Assembly (NCBI GenBank): GCA_958450325.1
Contig: OY288256.1
Coordinates: forward strand, 13,052,557 to 13,116,556
DNA length: 64,000 nucleotides
Direction: 5' to 3'
Source: Agrostemma githago
Taxonomy: Eukaryota > Streptophyta > Magnoliopsida > Caryophyllales > Caryophyllaceae
A program made the position numbers and the translations under genes. Position 1 is the stretch's first letter, and each line of letters begins with the position of its first letter. This document shows positions 9,967-22,879 of this stretch, in pieces. The notes beneath the pieces are model-generated. The model had not been told where the DNA came from. It ran no database searches and saw nothing but the letters and a program-made list of their open reading frames with translations.

Positions 9967-11689
9967 AGTTGAGACATTAATTGAGAATGAAGGTCTACCG
10001 AGATGAATTAATTAATTATTTGAAATTAAAATTTTACCACTCACAATGTTAATGTTATCGAGATTCATTTAATACTTTTTTAATGTTACCGAAATTACTA
10101 CTCCACTACTTACTATTGGCTGCATGAGTTTTTGGGTGTAAAGTTGTGACTTTTGGAAAGATGAAGAGACTCGGTAAAGAAGGTTAGGTGCAAAGTTTAA
10201 CATTTAATTTAATCAATTTTTTTAAACGACATTTAATTAGTTGATTATGAAGGCAACTCTTTAATTTGATTAGATGAGCTTTTATTTCGACATGTACTAC
10301 ATTAATTTAGTTGGATGAGTTTTTTAGATGCATTAATAATCTTGCTTTTATTTATGAAATAAATGATAATATGTATTGTAGATTTGTAGGAGCATATATT
10401 AGTCTTGATTACCCGAAATACATTAAATTTAAAAATTAGTTTATATTTTAAGTTTAAAAATGTATTTTATTTTAAAAAATTTAAATTTATATTAAAAAAA
10501 TGTATTTTATACTTTTAAATGTATTTTATATAAATTTACAAAGTCTAGCTACCTTAATATGAGTAGCATTCATTTGGCCATGCAAATTTACCGTAGAATC
10601 AAATCTTGATGAACGACAATTTGGTCATGCCATAAATAAAATATTAGGAAATAATACTTATAAAGTATTATACTTTGTATTAGAGAAAGTAGTAACAAAA
10701 AAATATCAATTTTAATATGTAAATTACGAAAAAAATAAATTAAATGAGATAAAAATATCAATTTTAATACTGGTAACATATATACATTATTGAGATAAAA
10801 ATTAATAATAAAAAAAAGACTAATATCAATTTTAAATTATAAATTAAATGAATAAAATAAATGAATAATAACCCAATCCATTCAACACATTTGACAACAT
10901 TAGCTACTAAAATTTTAAAATATTAATTAGACTTAACATCAACCCTAAACACTCCGGAGTATCATCAAATTTCATATTTCAATATAAATTTAAAGTAGAA
11001 TCAAATCTTGATGAAGGAAAATTTTTCTGCGATAAATAAAATGGTAATACTTTATTATATTAGAGATAGGTCCAATGAAAAAATTATTACCTTAAAATTT
11101 AAATTACGAAATTAAATAAAAATAATTTTTGAATAGTTTATACCGATATATTATACAAAATGAGTTATATTTATACATTAATTAAGATATTTAATTAATA
11201 AAATGCATTATTTTAACATTTGAAATTAAATAATGTATTTCATCAATATAGAAAAAATATTTCGTCATATTTTGTTATACGAAGTATTTCACAATTCTTC
11301 AAATATTTTACAAAAAATCAGAATAATAAAGAAAAAAATAATTTAAAAATATAGAACTGTTTTTTAAAAACAACAAATGATATTTCTTCATATATTATTT
11401 ACAAAGTATAAATAATAATTTCGACGATACCTTTTCAATTTATATCAACGATAAATAAAATTTATTATTTTAATATTTAAATTACGAAATTAAGTAAAAA
11501 TGATTTTTTTTTATACTTTTATACCAACATATTTTACAAAATGAGTTATATTTATACATTAATTAATATATTTAATTAATAAAATGCATTAATTGAATAT
11601 TTTAAATTAAATAATGTATTTTGCGATATAGAAAATATTTTTAATAAATAAAAGCTATTACTTTCGTGAAAATCTTCTCCAAAAATTTC
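9967..11689. repeat. AT-rich region with internally repeated segments
   Basis: No coding sequence. A segment containing ACAAAATGAGTTATATTT and TACATTAATTAAGATATTT occurs at about 11155 and 11535 and again at about 23010. A shorter duplication (GAATCAAATCTTGATGAA) lies near 10597 and 10998. This is a dispersed AT-rich family, possibly the inside of a Helitron or MITE-like element; no termini were found. Confidence 0.45.
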
Positions 11690-11775
11690 GATAACAAGAA
11701 TTGAACCCGCAACCTCCAGGATCTATCCCACAAACACAAACCACTGAGCCAAGACACCAGTGTGTGTTCAATTTT
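11690..11775 (-). mobile_element. tRNA-derived SINE head
   Basis: On the minus strand it has a pol III A-box-like TGGCTCAGTGG and, about 35 bases on, a B-box-like GGGTTCAATTC. The head resembles the one at 24470 over some 60 bases (GTCTTGGYTYAGTGGTTTG). A cloverleaf tRNA with proper acceptor ends does not form, so this is a SINE rather than a tRNA gene. Confidence 0.5.
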
Positions 11776-12429
11776 CATAAAACAAATATATTACTGCTTC
11801 CCCCATATCGAGATGGAAAATAGTTTTACTATTAAAAAAACAATGTACTCGATTAGCCTCGAAAATTAGAAATCGGTAGACAGTCTCGAGAACCTCCTAA
11901 TTTAAAATCAAAATTAATGCTATTAATCAAATTGACTATTTTCAAAACAGTTAGACTCAACAATATTAATAAATGCAATATTAATAAATGCCTAACTCAA
12001 ACAACTAATTAATTGATATAGAACCAATGTATCTCGAAAAGTTGGTCACCACCTATTAAAACTAAAATTAAAATTAATAAATATTGATGCATGCAATACT
12101 CAATAAAAGCATAATTCAAATTAGTTGAGGTAGAATCAATGTATCTCAAAAAGATTGAGATGTGTTAGTGTAATTAGATGTCTCTTTGATTAAATGATCT
12201 TACTTCGTAAATATAAGTACGTCCCTTCGTGTGTTGCGTTGTATCTTCCCAATTCATATGCTAAATAAAAATCATATTCTCCATTGTATCATCTTGCCTA
12301 CATAAATACACAATTTCAACTCTTACAAAACGCCCGCCCACACAGCAGCAGACGAACATTTCATACAATCTTTCTATTCATATCCAGACTATTTGGCGAA
12401 ACGTCCTCTTTGTTATTCAAACTCAATCG

Positions 12430-12850
12430 TCTAACATCTCCGTTATGGCGAGCACAAAGGTCGCAACTCTTGAGCAGGGTGTTAAGGCTTTTTAGCAAGG
12501 ATGTGGGAGTGGTGCACAAGTTGGAAAGACCTGAATTCAAAGATAAGAAGTTAGATGCTTCATTTTTCATTGTTTTCATTTTTCATGTGCATTTCAATTT
12601 TCTGATTTTATTGAGTTCAAATATTATTTCAGGAAAAACTTGCTAAATAATATTCATCTTTATGCAGAATGACAAGATTCACGCCATTACTAGGAGGCCG
12701 TTAATATATAAGTTCAAGAAGACTTTACTATTTGTGCATATGTCTCCATCTAATTAAGTGATTACCTTTTCAATCGCAGGCTGCCAGGGTATCAAGAATT
12801 TCATCAACCCCGCATCAACCTGGATGACCAGTTTGGAAATAACCCGGTAG
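12430..12850 (+). pseudogene. Unidentified gene fragment with exon-like blocks
   Basis: Three short blocks look exon-like, each bounded by plausible splice sites. The first is an ATG context at 12444 (MASTKVATLEQGVKA, then a frame change into VHKLERPEFKDKK). The second starts after an AG near 12666 (NDKIHAITRRPL). The third starts after CGCAG near 12779 (LPGYQEFHQPRINLDD) and is followed by GTAG. The first block contains a stop or frame change. I do not recognise the protein. It could be a decayed host gene or a fragment captured by the surrounding Helitrons. Confidence 0.3.
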
Positions 12851-12959
12851 TTCTATTATTTAGTACACTTCACAATATTTTCTTAGATCTTATACACTAA
12901 TGAGAGTGTAGTGAATGTACAGGATTATAGTGCCCGAACAGAAATGAGAGGAGTGTTGG

Positions 12960-15239
12960 ATGTAGTGAATAATGCCAGATAGTTCTTGGTGTTTTGGTAA
13001 ACTATTTTTAGCTAAAATAACTTTAAACCAAATTACATACGAGTAAATAACAAAAATGTAAGGAAACAATACGCCAAGTCAACACAAAAATCAAAAGTAA
13101 TACGGAGTATGTAGGATTCCGTGGTAAGTTTTCATAAGAGACGGTTTCATGTTCATATAGTGTTAAACTCAACATCCTAGAAAACACATCAAAACTTAAT
13201 CAAATGTTTCGACTTTTTAGCCCATTCAAACAATTCTAGAACGAAATGTACACTAAATAAAAAACATAAATATACAAGTACAACTTCGTAATAAGTTTCG
13301 TAAGATACGGTTTCATGCTAATATAGTGTTAGACAATGAATTCTTAATAAACCGATTTCATGTGCATAATTTTGAGTTAATGGAAAATGCAATTAAAATC
13401 ATCAAACAATCTCATACTCTCATTTTAGAATTTGTTAATAGATATAATTTGCCATTAATCATAACAGAACAATTAAAATTCCAAGCAACAAATTTAGGCA
13501 AAGTAACACAAATATTCATGTAATTAGGGGGTTCGTTCATCCATCATAAAGTCTAATACTTTTAGATCCGATTTTTTCCAGCTATTTTATTGTTTAGCAG
13601 CTCGAAAACAAATAATATTAACGGCAACTTTGTGTGCTTATAGTAATTGATTCGTTTTATTCCTAAAAAATCAGGTTACGCAAATTGATTACATGTATCA
13701 GGTTTGAAGTATTTTCCCTTTGATTATGCATATAGAGAGTAATTAAATACCCGTTCTTCTGTCAGCTATCGCCGAATCTTATTGCCTTAGATCTTCGTGA
13801 ACTTCATCAATCAATCCAGCTGTGTGGACCTCGATCATTCCAGACTCCAAATTTGGGTATTAGGTTTTCTAGGGATTTTCCCATTTGTGTTTGTGTTGGA
13901 GGCGAGTGCTAGACGCACGCACAAAACCGTAGAGTAAGTGACGGTTTATTTTTTTTAAAAAAAGTTCTATCATTATATAGTTATTCAAAAATGACGTGTC
14001 GCTAAATCAAATCTGCTATTGTGGCAACGACTAAATTGTTGTTAACCATAACTTCGTCAACCGTCGTACTTAATACGAGTACAATTTTACTCCTAAGTCC
14101 TAACTACTTGAGTCATTTCGGTTGTATTTATCAACTAAATTAAATTAATCCCCTGATTCTTCACGGGTCAAACGATATACGAAGTATTAAACTTATTTAC
14201 TATTTTAATTTTGTTTTTGGACAGATATATACATCTGACACCATAAAAACTTATAAAAAAAATGAAGGCTCTTCAATGAATATGCTATCCCCGAATGCTT
14301 AATTTTTATTGATTAGGTATGGATAAGCATGAGATTCCCTAATGCAGTTAATGAAGGTATAAATATATTTTACTACGTAACTCATACTCCAATATATTAG
14401 GTACATAGTATATATGGTATAAGTAGAATTTTTTAGTATAATTAATACAGGGTAATTAATACATGCATGGATCATGATGTTGACATGTTGCACGACTCTC
14501 ATTGTTGCATCGCTTTATTCTTCCAATATTCTTTAAGATACTCATATTTTATCTTCACTTTCCATTAGTTTTCTCATCCTCCCATAGTTTTTCCTTTCTC
14601 ATAATTTTATTGGGATTAATTGGAAAAATGGAAGAGCAATTCTTATGTCATTAATTGGTAAGTGTTTATCGATTTTGTCCCAAAATTCTACTCTTACTTA
14701 GTTGACTTTATTATCTAATTTGCTTTTATTTTGTCGTTTTGTCTTTAATAAGCTAATTAGCTGACTTTCAACTTAGTTAACGTGTACTGATCATATTTCT
14801 CGGGATTTTGTTTCTGTTCATGATGTTTCTACGTGTAGATATGGACTCGAGAAGAATCAATACAAGAAAGGTGGGACAAAGCGAGTCAAGACGGGTCGAA
14901 CAAAGTCCAAAATATTGATTTTAACTATTTCACTATATATTCAAACGGTATTCAGGACGGGTCAGACCGTCAAACAATATATTTAACTAATTTACTATTT
15001 TAATTTTGCTTACGGTTTACGCTACCATTTGTTGTAATATATGACGAAATGTTTTAAAATATATTCAACATATTGCTTACGGTTTACGCTACTATTTTAA
15101 ATTAGTTATAGTATATGACGAAATTTTTAAATTATTTTTTCTATATTATTCTATTTTTTTGTAAAACATTTCGTGTTCTCCGTTAACGCTTGGGTTGATG
15201 TTTGATTCTCTAATCTCTGAAGTTATTATGATGTATGAC
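12960..15239. other. AT-rich sequence, no supported gene
   Basis: Small ORFs only. Short duplications are seen: AGACGGTTTCATG / ATACGGTTTCATG near 13140 and 13307, and GCTTACGGTTTACGCTAC near 15009 and 15074. The part towards 15240 may belong to the Helitron that ends at 16220. Confidence 0.35.
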
Positions 15240-16220
15240 GTGCTGAGATTGTAGGTTGCGCTCATGTACTAACCTCTTATCTAATGAATCGGTTAAAATA
15301 CCCACACCTATGGAGTAGAAAGTGCAAGATCAAAGCATCACGATACTTGCTACATGTTGTTCATACTTTCGCATACGTAATAACCCTTAAACTAACTTAT
15401 AGTCTCTTAACGAATAATCTAATTTTAGTTGTTACTTCATTGTACTGTCTGTCTGTCTATGAAAATACAAGCGAGCAACCCGTGAATTATCGTAAGGTTT
15501 GTCATCAATATTGAATGCCTATATTGAAGCAATAAAAATGATTTGTATACGTTACACATCCCGATGAAGTCTATAGGGTTGTATACGTTCAGTAATATGA
15601 TAGAGACTTTGACTGTTTGACGGACATTATTTTTCACTATTCTTACATGACGAAGATGCCAACTAACTACAACTGATGATAATCGATCAAGATCAAATAG
15701 TTGGTGAGGAGGGCCTTCGTTCCTCAACTAATAGATTTTTCTTTTTGGATTAAAAGAGTAATTTGGGGATTAAGGTTGGGTGTATACGGGTCGGGTTTAT
15801 ACAGGTTGATCGACTACTTATACAAACATTTCAACTTACTCTATGGTGTTCATACTTTTGTCCACCTATTAATAGGTAAACTAACTTTCAGACTCTGAAC
15901 GAATAATCTAAAATAAATCTTTACTTCATTTCTTTTTCAATATCAATACAAGTGGGCAATCTGTGAAATTTTTTCATGGGTATTACACTATGAATCTGTT
16001 AAAACACTTACATCAGGGAGTAGAAAGTGCATGATCAAAGAATGTCGAAGAGATTGCACTTTGCTTACTATATGTTGTTCATGTTTTCGCTTACCTAATA
16101 ACACCTAAAGTAACTAAAAGCCTCTTAACGAATAACCTACTTTTAGTTGTTAATCCAATAAACTCTCTACATAAATAAAAGCGAACAACCCGTGAAGGTT
16201 CTTCACGGGTTACACACTAG
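15240..16220 (+). mobile_element. Helitron, 3' terminal part
   Basis: It ends CTAG at 16217-16220 followed by T, eight bases after an 11-bp perfect hairpin (AACCCGTGAAG / CTTCACGGGTT, loop GTT, 16187-16211), a textbook Helitron 3' end. The body is similar to the inverted Helitron at 7602-8540. The tail-like block near 15290-15490 is repeated at about 16010-16205, so the element carries an internal duplicate of its own end. The 5' end was not found and no Rep/Hel coding is present. Confidence 0.7.
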
Positions 16221-16496
16221 TCTACACAAAAACCCTAGTACACTCTAGGACAATCATCTATACACACTTCAAAACCCTAGCAATTCTACACTAGCAAAAA
16301 CCTTAAACCTAGTTTTAGGAATCAAACCCGAGCCACCACAACTTAGCCTCCATACACCTCGAAGACTCTTGTGTTAAAGCCACGGTTACGAGTCCGCACC
16401 GAGACAAGAACATGTAGGTTGAGGGTGACAAACCTCGTTCTCCTTTCCCTTTTCTTCTCATCATCCATTCACCTTTTTTTTATTCCTTTTATTATG

Positions 16497-16857
<361 letters not shown>

Positions 16858-17625
16858 TACCTCGTTATCATTATTGCATCATAACATCGATAATATTGTC
16901 AGCATCAAAACATTAAAATACTTATCAATTTGTGTCGAATGAGAGGGATATCGGAATAAGGAAACCCGAATATACAAGTGTACTGCACACAGCGTTGCCG
17001 GTCGCTTATTCCGATACCCCGATTATTTGATTATTGAGATGAGTTAACTTAAACAATAATTAATTATTATTTCTCGTCGTTATCACCATCAATTTTGCAT
17101 TCATCAATTTTCTAAAATCAATTTTTAATAAGGGTCGAAACCCGTTGACACGGATCCGACATCACAATCCCTAGGGATTTATTTCGATGTCGGAAAAATC
17201 GAGGGAATCAAGTTATTTTTTTTATTATTCAAGTAAAGCGTCGATTTTAGATTCGATACCAATTCCATAATTGGATATCGAATCTAACAATCAAGTCATA
17301 TGAATTAATTAACGTGATTTATTCATATCACGATAATTAATTCAAAGCGACTAAAATTAATCCATCTTTTTTATTTTTCACTCTAAATATCCCATATCGA
17401 TTCAATAATCGAATATGGGATATGATGAGTATTCAACTTTAGAATCGGGTATAAATTCAACAATATTTATATTCGGTTCGACAAAATTCGCGATTTATAA
17501 AAAACCAAGTCGAACATAAATTGTGCAATATTTATGTCCGATTCGGTAAAACCGTCGAATTATCAAAAATCGAAAGCAATTTCAAAATTAACAATTAAAT
17601 TGCAAACGAACCAAGTTCGTACAGG

Positions 17626-17862
17626 TGCCACTCGACCGAGTGCTTTAGCCACTCGATCGAGTGACATCACAAAATCGAGTCAGAATGCTTTTTACGACCA
17701 CCACTCGGTCGAGTCTCACAGTGACTCGATCGAGTGGCTACGTACTCGACCGAGTTGGTCAATAACTCGGCCGAGTACGGTCTCTGACGCAAAACGGAAT
17801 TGATTTTTTAGGGTCCACTCGATCGAGTCCATCGGCCACTCGATCGAGTGACCTCATAACGA
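17626..17862. repeat. Cluster of eight ACTCGRYCGAGT palindromes in pairs
   Basis: Eight near-perfect palindromes (ACTCGATCGAGT, ACTCGACCGAGT, ACTCGGTCGAGT, ACTCGGCCGAGT) arranged as four pairs with 6-10 bases between partners. Homologous clusters occur in the two other LTR copies. Confidence 0.85.
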
Positions 17863-18723
17863 CTAAAACGCGAGTCGTACATTATTCTATTTTTCAAACT
17901 CGATAGTATTTTACGACTTAGGTCAACACGTGCCTAATTAATCACATGTATACTATCTTTTCAAATCATGCATCCTCATATTTGCATCTTTTCAATTCAA
18001 TTCAATATTTGCAAACCGTTATTGTTCGTTATATCGTTATATCGTTACTAACGCGTTTTCTGTTTCTTTTGTCAATTTAATTATTATTCGTTTATTATAC
18101 TAAATGAACCCGCATGCTAAAATACAACTTGTACGTTAATTTTAGTTGCATTAAATTGACTTAGAAACCCTTTCAATTACATTCGCATGTTTAGGGAAAA
18201 TAAATCTTTGCATATCATTTTCCCGTTTTACTAGCACGCGTATTAGAAAGTCATTCGAGTTCTTAGTAGAGGCCGCTAATGTGCGGGCGGGGTTGGGTGT
18301 CCTTTGTGGGCTTTCCAACACGTACCTTCACCCCTTACTCAGAACCTCGGTTTCCGGATGCCCGAAACCGTTGGCAAACGAGAGTCATTCAATATACGAT
18401 TAACCGCTCAAGTCGGCATCTATATCGATATGCAAAGGAACGAGCCCAATAAACTCTGACATCGGAAATGGGCCGTATTTTGTATACGGCCCACTACGAC
18501 ATAGAGTGGGCTCGAACGGTTCCGAATAACCATAAAATTCGGTGGCGACTCCACATAGACCTAAATTTCAATTCGATCCTTCTCATATAGAGATTCATTC
18601 GCCTACCGAAACCCGCGCGTGGCCGCGTCGGGGTGGACCTATGTCATGTCCACACTCACTCATTACCTATTCACAGTTCCAGGCCACCTATCTACCACCC
18701 TCCATCTATCTCATTAACCTTGA

Positions 18724-20076
18724 ATGGAGGACTTCGTTAATGGTTCATCCAAAGTGAGGGTCGATGGTGATGAAGACATGGTGGAGGAGGCGAGTGTTGC
18801 TGATGGGGTGCCGGTTCTAACTGGGTGTAAGGAGGGGAACAAGGGTGGAGAAACGGAGATGGGCTCAAATTTGCCGGTTAAGCCAAATCTGAGTCCTAAA
18901 GAAAGGTTGTTTCTTTGTTCCAAATTGTTCAACTTGTACTTTACTTTTTTGGTTTTGAATTTATTTTTGTATTGATTTCTACTGATTTTGCCGATTTGCC
19001 GATTTCTACTGATTTTGCCGAATTTGCCAATTTCTACTGATGTTGTTGAGTTTCATTGTTAATTTCTTCTGATTAATTTTTTCTCCTGATTTTCATATAA
19101 TGTTGTCTAATTTCTTCTGACTTTCGTATAATGTTGTTTGGCTTACGTTGGTGTTGGTTGATTGTCATATACTCCGTCTGAGTTTCCTTGTCTAATTTCT
19201 TCTGACTTCAGTTCATTTCCGTATGTATTTTGGGTTCATTCGCGCCAGCATTTTTGTTGCAAGTCACTTAAGTTGGTTATTTATTGTTGCTTTAGGTTTG
19301 ATTTATGTCTTACTTTAGTACGTTTTTCGTCGACTGTCGTCGTATGTGCATTGATTTCCTAATGATTTTTGGTCGACCTTGTGATTTTAGTTTTATTTAT
19401 CGCAATTGGTTTTAATTTCAGATGAATTATGTCATTTTTGTCCAACTTTGTTGGTTTCCATGTGATCTTCATCTTGTTGTGTTTATTGTTGTCTAATACG
19501 GTTGAATTCTGTTTGATTTTCATTTGGAGTTGAGGGTGTAATTTTCGTTGGAACTTGGTAATTTCAGTCTTATTTGGTGTCACGATCATATTTTTGTTGG
19601 ATTTGTCGTCTTTTGTTGGATGCAATTTTTGTGATCTTATATTGTCTTTCATTGTCATCTAATACGGTTTACTTCCGTTCAATTTTGCTTAGAACTTGTT
19701 GTTTTGGTCTGATGTTCGTCGCGTGGTTTCTAACTTCTGTTTTTTTAAAAGTGCCTCCAATGAGGAGTTGTCAGGCCGACTACCGATAGTTACACCAAAG
19801 TCACCAAGGGGGAAGGCAGTTGTTAGTCTAGACGACACTGACACAGACGTATTTCATTCAGAAGGCCAGAGTTTAACCTCCTCCGATTTGAGATTCAAGC
19901 AAGAACTTAGGAATATTAGACTGCGTCATTATAGGAAGGAGGAGATTGTATCATATGATTATGAAGGTACCCCCCTCATTGTCGACAAGGAGGGAGATCT
20001 GGTTCCGTATGATGGATGGTATAATTCACAATCGACCGTTGATGACGATGAAGAGGTTTCCTCCGCGAGTCGTTAG
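18724..20076 (+). CDS. Candidate two-exon gene, hypothetical acidic protein of 168 aa
   Basis: Exon 1 (18724-18905) starts at MEDFVNGSSKVRV and exon 2 (19752-20076) ends at a TAG after EEVSSASR. The intron 18906-19751 begins GTTG and ends with a T-rich tract and AAAAG. Joining the exons keeps the frame with no internal stop (507 bases, 168 aa). The protein is acidic and Ser-rich with a Lys/Arg-rich segment (ELRNIRLRHYRKEEIVSYD); I recognise no domain and no signal or membrane segment. It begins 70 bases after an LTR end and runs towards a mariner transposase on the other strand. It may be a truncated host gene or an accessory gene of a transposon. The spliced frame supports it; the lack of a known family keeps confidence low. 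Confidence 0.4.
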
Positions 20077-20176
20077 GTCAGTAATTACCGTCCCTTTAGC
20101 GTTTACACTATTTTTTGTGTGCAATCTATTGGTCTGCTGCATTTATTTTATGTCACCTGCTTTTATTGATGACCTA

Positions 20177-20550
20177 TGCTAAATTTACGAAATTCGATTT
20201 GAAATGAGTCACATGCGTGAATATTACTGCTGTAAAATCATCAATTTCTTGATTTATTTTGCCTTTGCCTGTCTAATTCATGTGTAAGTTGACGGTTTAA
20301 GGTGTAAAAATGGTGACTTGTGCTAAATTTACGAAATTCGATTTAAAACGGGTCACATGCGTCAATATTATTGCTCTAAAATCATCTATTCCTTGATTTT
20401 TTTTGCCTTTACTTGTCTAATTCATGTGTAAATTGACGGATTAAGGTGTAAAAATGTTGACTTGTGGTAAATTTATGAATTTTGATTTAAAACGGGTCAC
20501 ATGCGTCAATATTACTGCTTTAAAATCATCAATTTCACATGTAAAATGAC
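20177..20550 (+). repeat. Tandem repeat, 144-bp unit, about 2.6 copies
   Basis: Units start at about 20177, 20321 and 20465 with TGCTAAATTTACGAAATT and share GGTCACATGCGTCAATATT and TCATGTGTAAATTGACGG. The third copy is partial and more diverged. The region from here to 21048 has no gene I can support. Confidence 0.75.
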
Positions 20551-21048
20551 TGCTGTTAAATTCGAAATTTCTTGTTGTTTTACGATGTTAGAATTACCTT
20601 CTTGTAAATGACTAGCTATGTTAGATTTATGATATTTGCTTCAAAACTGCATGCACACATGAATAATATTGCTGTAAAATGATTGTGTTTAACATTTTAG
20701 TGCGGTCGTAGAGCAATTTCACGTCACAGATGATTAATGCTTTACAATGAATATTGTTTTTCGCCAGTTTGTTTGTAAGGACGGCCTTTTGAAGGATCCT
20801 TTAGTTGGGTTGAAATAAAGGGGCAGCTAGTTTTAGCAACCTTTTTTTTGTGCTCCGATGGACTTTCAATCGGAAACCGACAAACGAACTAGGCATTTAC
20901 AATTGATATTCAATAGCATAACTGGATCAAAATGTGTTACACATTTGGGGTTACACTAAACACTAGCAGAGAAAAGCACAGTCAAATGACCTTCGACATT
21001 AACAAATAATTAGTCACATTTGCATTGTACGTATATTAAAAAAACTGT

Positions 21049-22434
21049 TCACGTTTGTGCCATGATCTCCAAATCGTGGATCAATGCGTCTAGGTTTGTT
21101 GCTCTACCCACGCTTACTAGGTATTCAACGCAGCTTCGGACTTTGTCTTTGCACACCTCCAAGTTACGAGGTAGTGTCCCTGCCCTTCTTTGGGCGTCCT
21201 TCCCTAAATGTGGAAGTTTGTAGTCGTTGTGGTCCTTTGCTTTCATAATTTCAATCATGAAAGCTTGTAAACTTAACCACACATCATCTAGGCATTGGTG
21301 TTCTTCTTCATTCCATGCTTCGATGACATTGTTCACTAGTTGGTCGACTGTGCTTGCATGCTTAGTTGTCTGTAACGACTGAATAGATCGAAAAAACCTC
21401 AAATCTAACACATTGAGATCTGGTGAGTTGACTGGTTGATTACTTAATGTAATGTTCCAGCCGCCTGATGTGGCGTGCTCTACAAATGTCGGGTCATCCG
21501 CTTTAAGATGCGGCCTCGCGTTGTCTTGTTGAATCTGAATATTTTGCGATGATGTTGCTGGCCATTTTGTTTTAATTGCTGGAAGTACTTTTTCTATATG
21601 CATTGCCCTTGTGACTTCCTTTGTGATGGACTCAATTGGTTTGGTTACGATTGTACCCGCGGGTCAATTCTTGCTTGCCCTTTTGGCAGGCTCTTGGAAA
21701 GTGAACGGGAAGCAACCTATTTTGCCATCGAACAAACACACTCCATTTTCATCGTACGTTGGTCTGGAGACGACAACCATGAACATGACTTTTGTGATGA
21801 ACCGCTTACTTTGAGTTGAACGATACGGTAAGGGTTCATCTTCGGCAAGGTAGTATCGGGCGTCACATTGAGTCATGAAAAACCATTTCTCGTCGATGCG
21901 AACCATGTTTGACATTTCCTTAAACTTAAATGCGTTCATTATACGGTCAAAGTATATTTTTGAGATGACGAAATTTAACCTGAGGTGTTTATTTTTCGTT
22001 GTTAAGTCCGGCTTTATTGCCGATGTATGACTCTTCACCTTTCCCTTTTTCACCCACTGTCGGGCTGTACTCGTTGAGACGCCTACCGCGCTTGCCAATG
22101 CACGTAATGTCGTTCTTTTGGATTTGGGAAAGCCCATAATTTGGGTTGTTGGAACAGGTAATGCACGCTTTCCCGAGTTTCTGGCAATCTTTGAGTTAAC
22201 ACATATGGGGTCTCCTGACTCGCGTTGTTGTTTGGCGGAATGCCAAACACGGTATATAGTTTTCCGATCGACTTGGAATTTAATTCCGAGTTCCTTCATG
22301 ACCCCTCTACTTGGCTTCATTTGGGTTGTATGTTCAAGTAATATACATGCAATTTGATGTCTTTCATCATTTGACAGGTTAGGACCGCGCATTTTGAAGT
22401 TATGAGACGGAAATGAAGGAACGTAAAGGAACAA
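21049..22434 (-). pseudogene. Mariner-like transposase, DDD type, one premature stop
   Basis: Cuts and pastes the element at TA sites. The frame runs from 22434 (natural start probably the internal Met of MRGPNLSNDERHQ) to 21049, 462 codons. An N-terminal helix-turn-helix region (RKTIYRVWHSAKQQ, and RALASAVGVSTSTARQW) is followed by the catalytic triad: Asp in RIDEKWFF, Asp in QQDNARPH and Asp in SPDLNVLDL, the DD39D arrangement of plant mariners. A TGA at 21664-21666, between the first and second Asp, is the only break; the frame is otherwise intact across it. A CG-to-TG change would explain it. It could in principle be supplied in trans, but this copy cannot make full-length protein without readthrough. 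Confidence 0.9.
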
Positions 22435-22870
22435 ATTTGTTATGGGAAAGAAGAAAAGATTTTGCTGTTTTGGATTCTTCTTGTAATTGTAAGAAAGTGT
22501 AATCCATGTAAGATTTTGCTGTTTTGGAGTAGTCTATATGTAGGCAGGGGTAATCCATGTAATTTTGAAAAGAAAGTTCCCAAATTTCCCTCCAAAACTG
22601 CATTATTCCACCAAAATATACGTAAATTGTGGTGTGTTTGTAAATTGTACTGCTGTGCATTTATTGCTGAATTGACACAACATAACAACACTTATTATCC
22701 AAGGCTTTTGTGTCATCATTTCAGATTTATTTGTTAATTACAATTAGTTGGCTAATCTAATTAGCAAAGTCATGAGTCATGCATAAATAGTTATTCATCA
22801 TTGCTTATACTTACTCCTCCTTAATTTGTGTGCAATACTCTATGGGACGAACTTATAAAACCGGAGGGAG
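21049..22870 (-). mobile_element. Mariner-like element (plant Tc1/mariner), one end defined
   Basis: The transposase lies on the minus strand. At its 5' side the terminus at 22843-22870, read on the minus strand, is CTCCCTCCGGTTTTATAAG, the classic plant mariner/Stowaway end, followed on the plus strand by TA (22871-22872), the mariner target site. No matching left terminus was found before 21049, so the left end is lost or too diverged to recognise. Confidence 0.8.
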
Positions 22871-22879
22871 TATTACTTT

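Noticed and set aside
12284..12646. 120-codon plus-strand ORF
   Set aside because: The part that looks like coding sequence (near 12444) is in a different frame for its first half; the long frame includes intron-like T-rich sequence.
19168..19190. TACTCCGTCTGAGTTTCC as a left mariner terminus
   Set aside because: Only the first few bases match the right end, and it lies within the intron of the candidate gene; the similarity is at chance level.
20910..20930. AATAGCATAACTGGAT shared with 58787-58802
   Set aside because: A short isolated match between unrelated contexts with no extension on either side; plausible by chance in AT-rich DNA.
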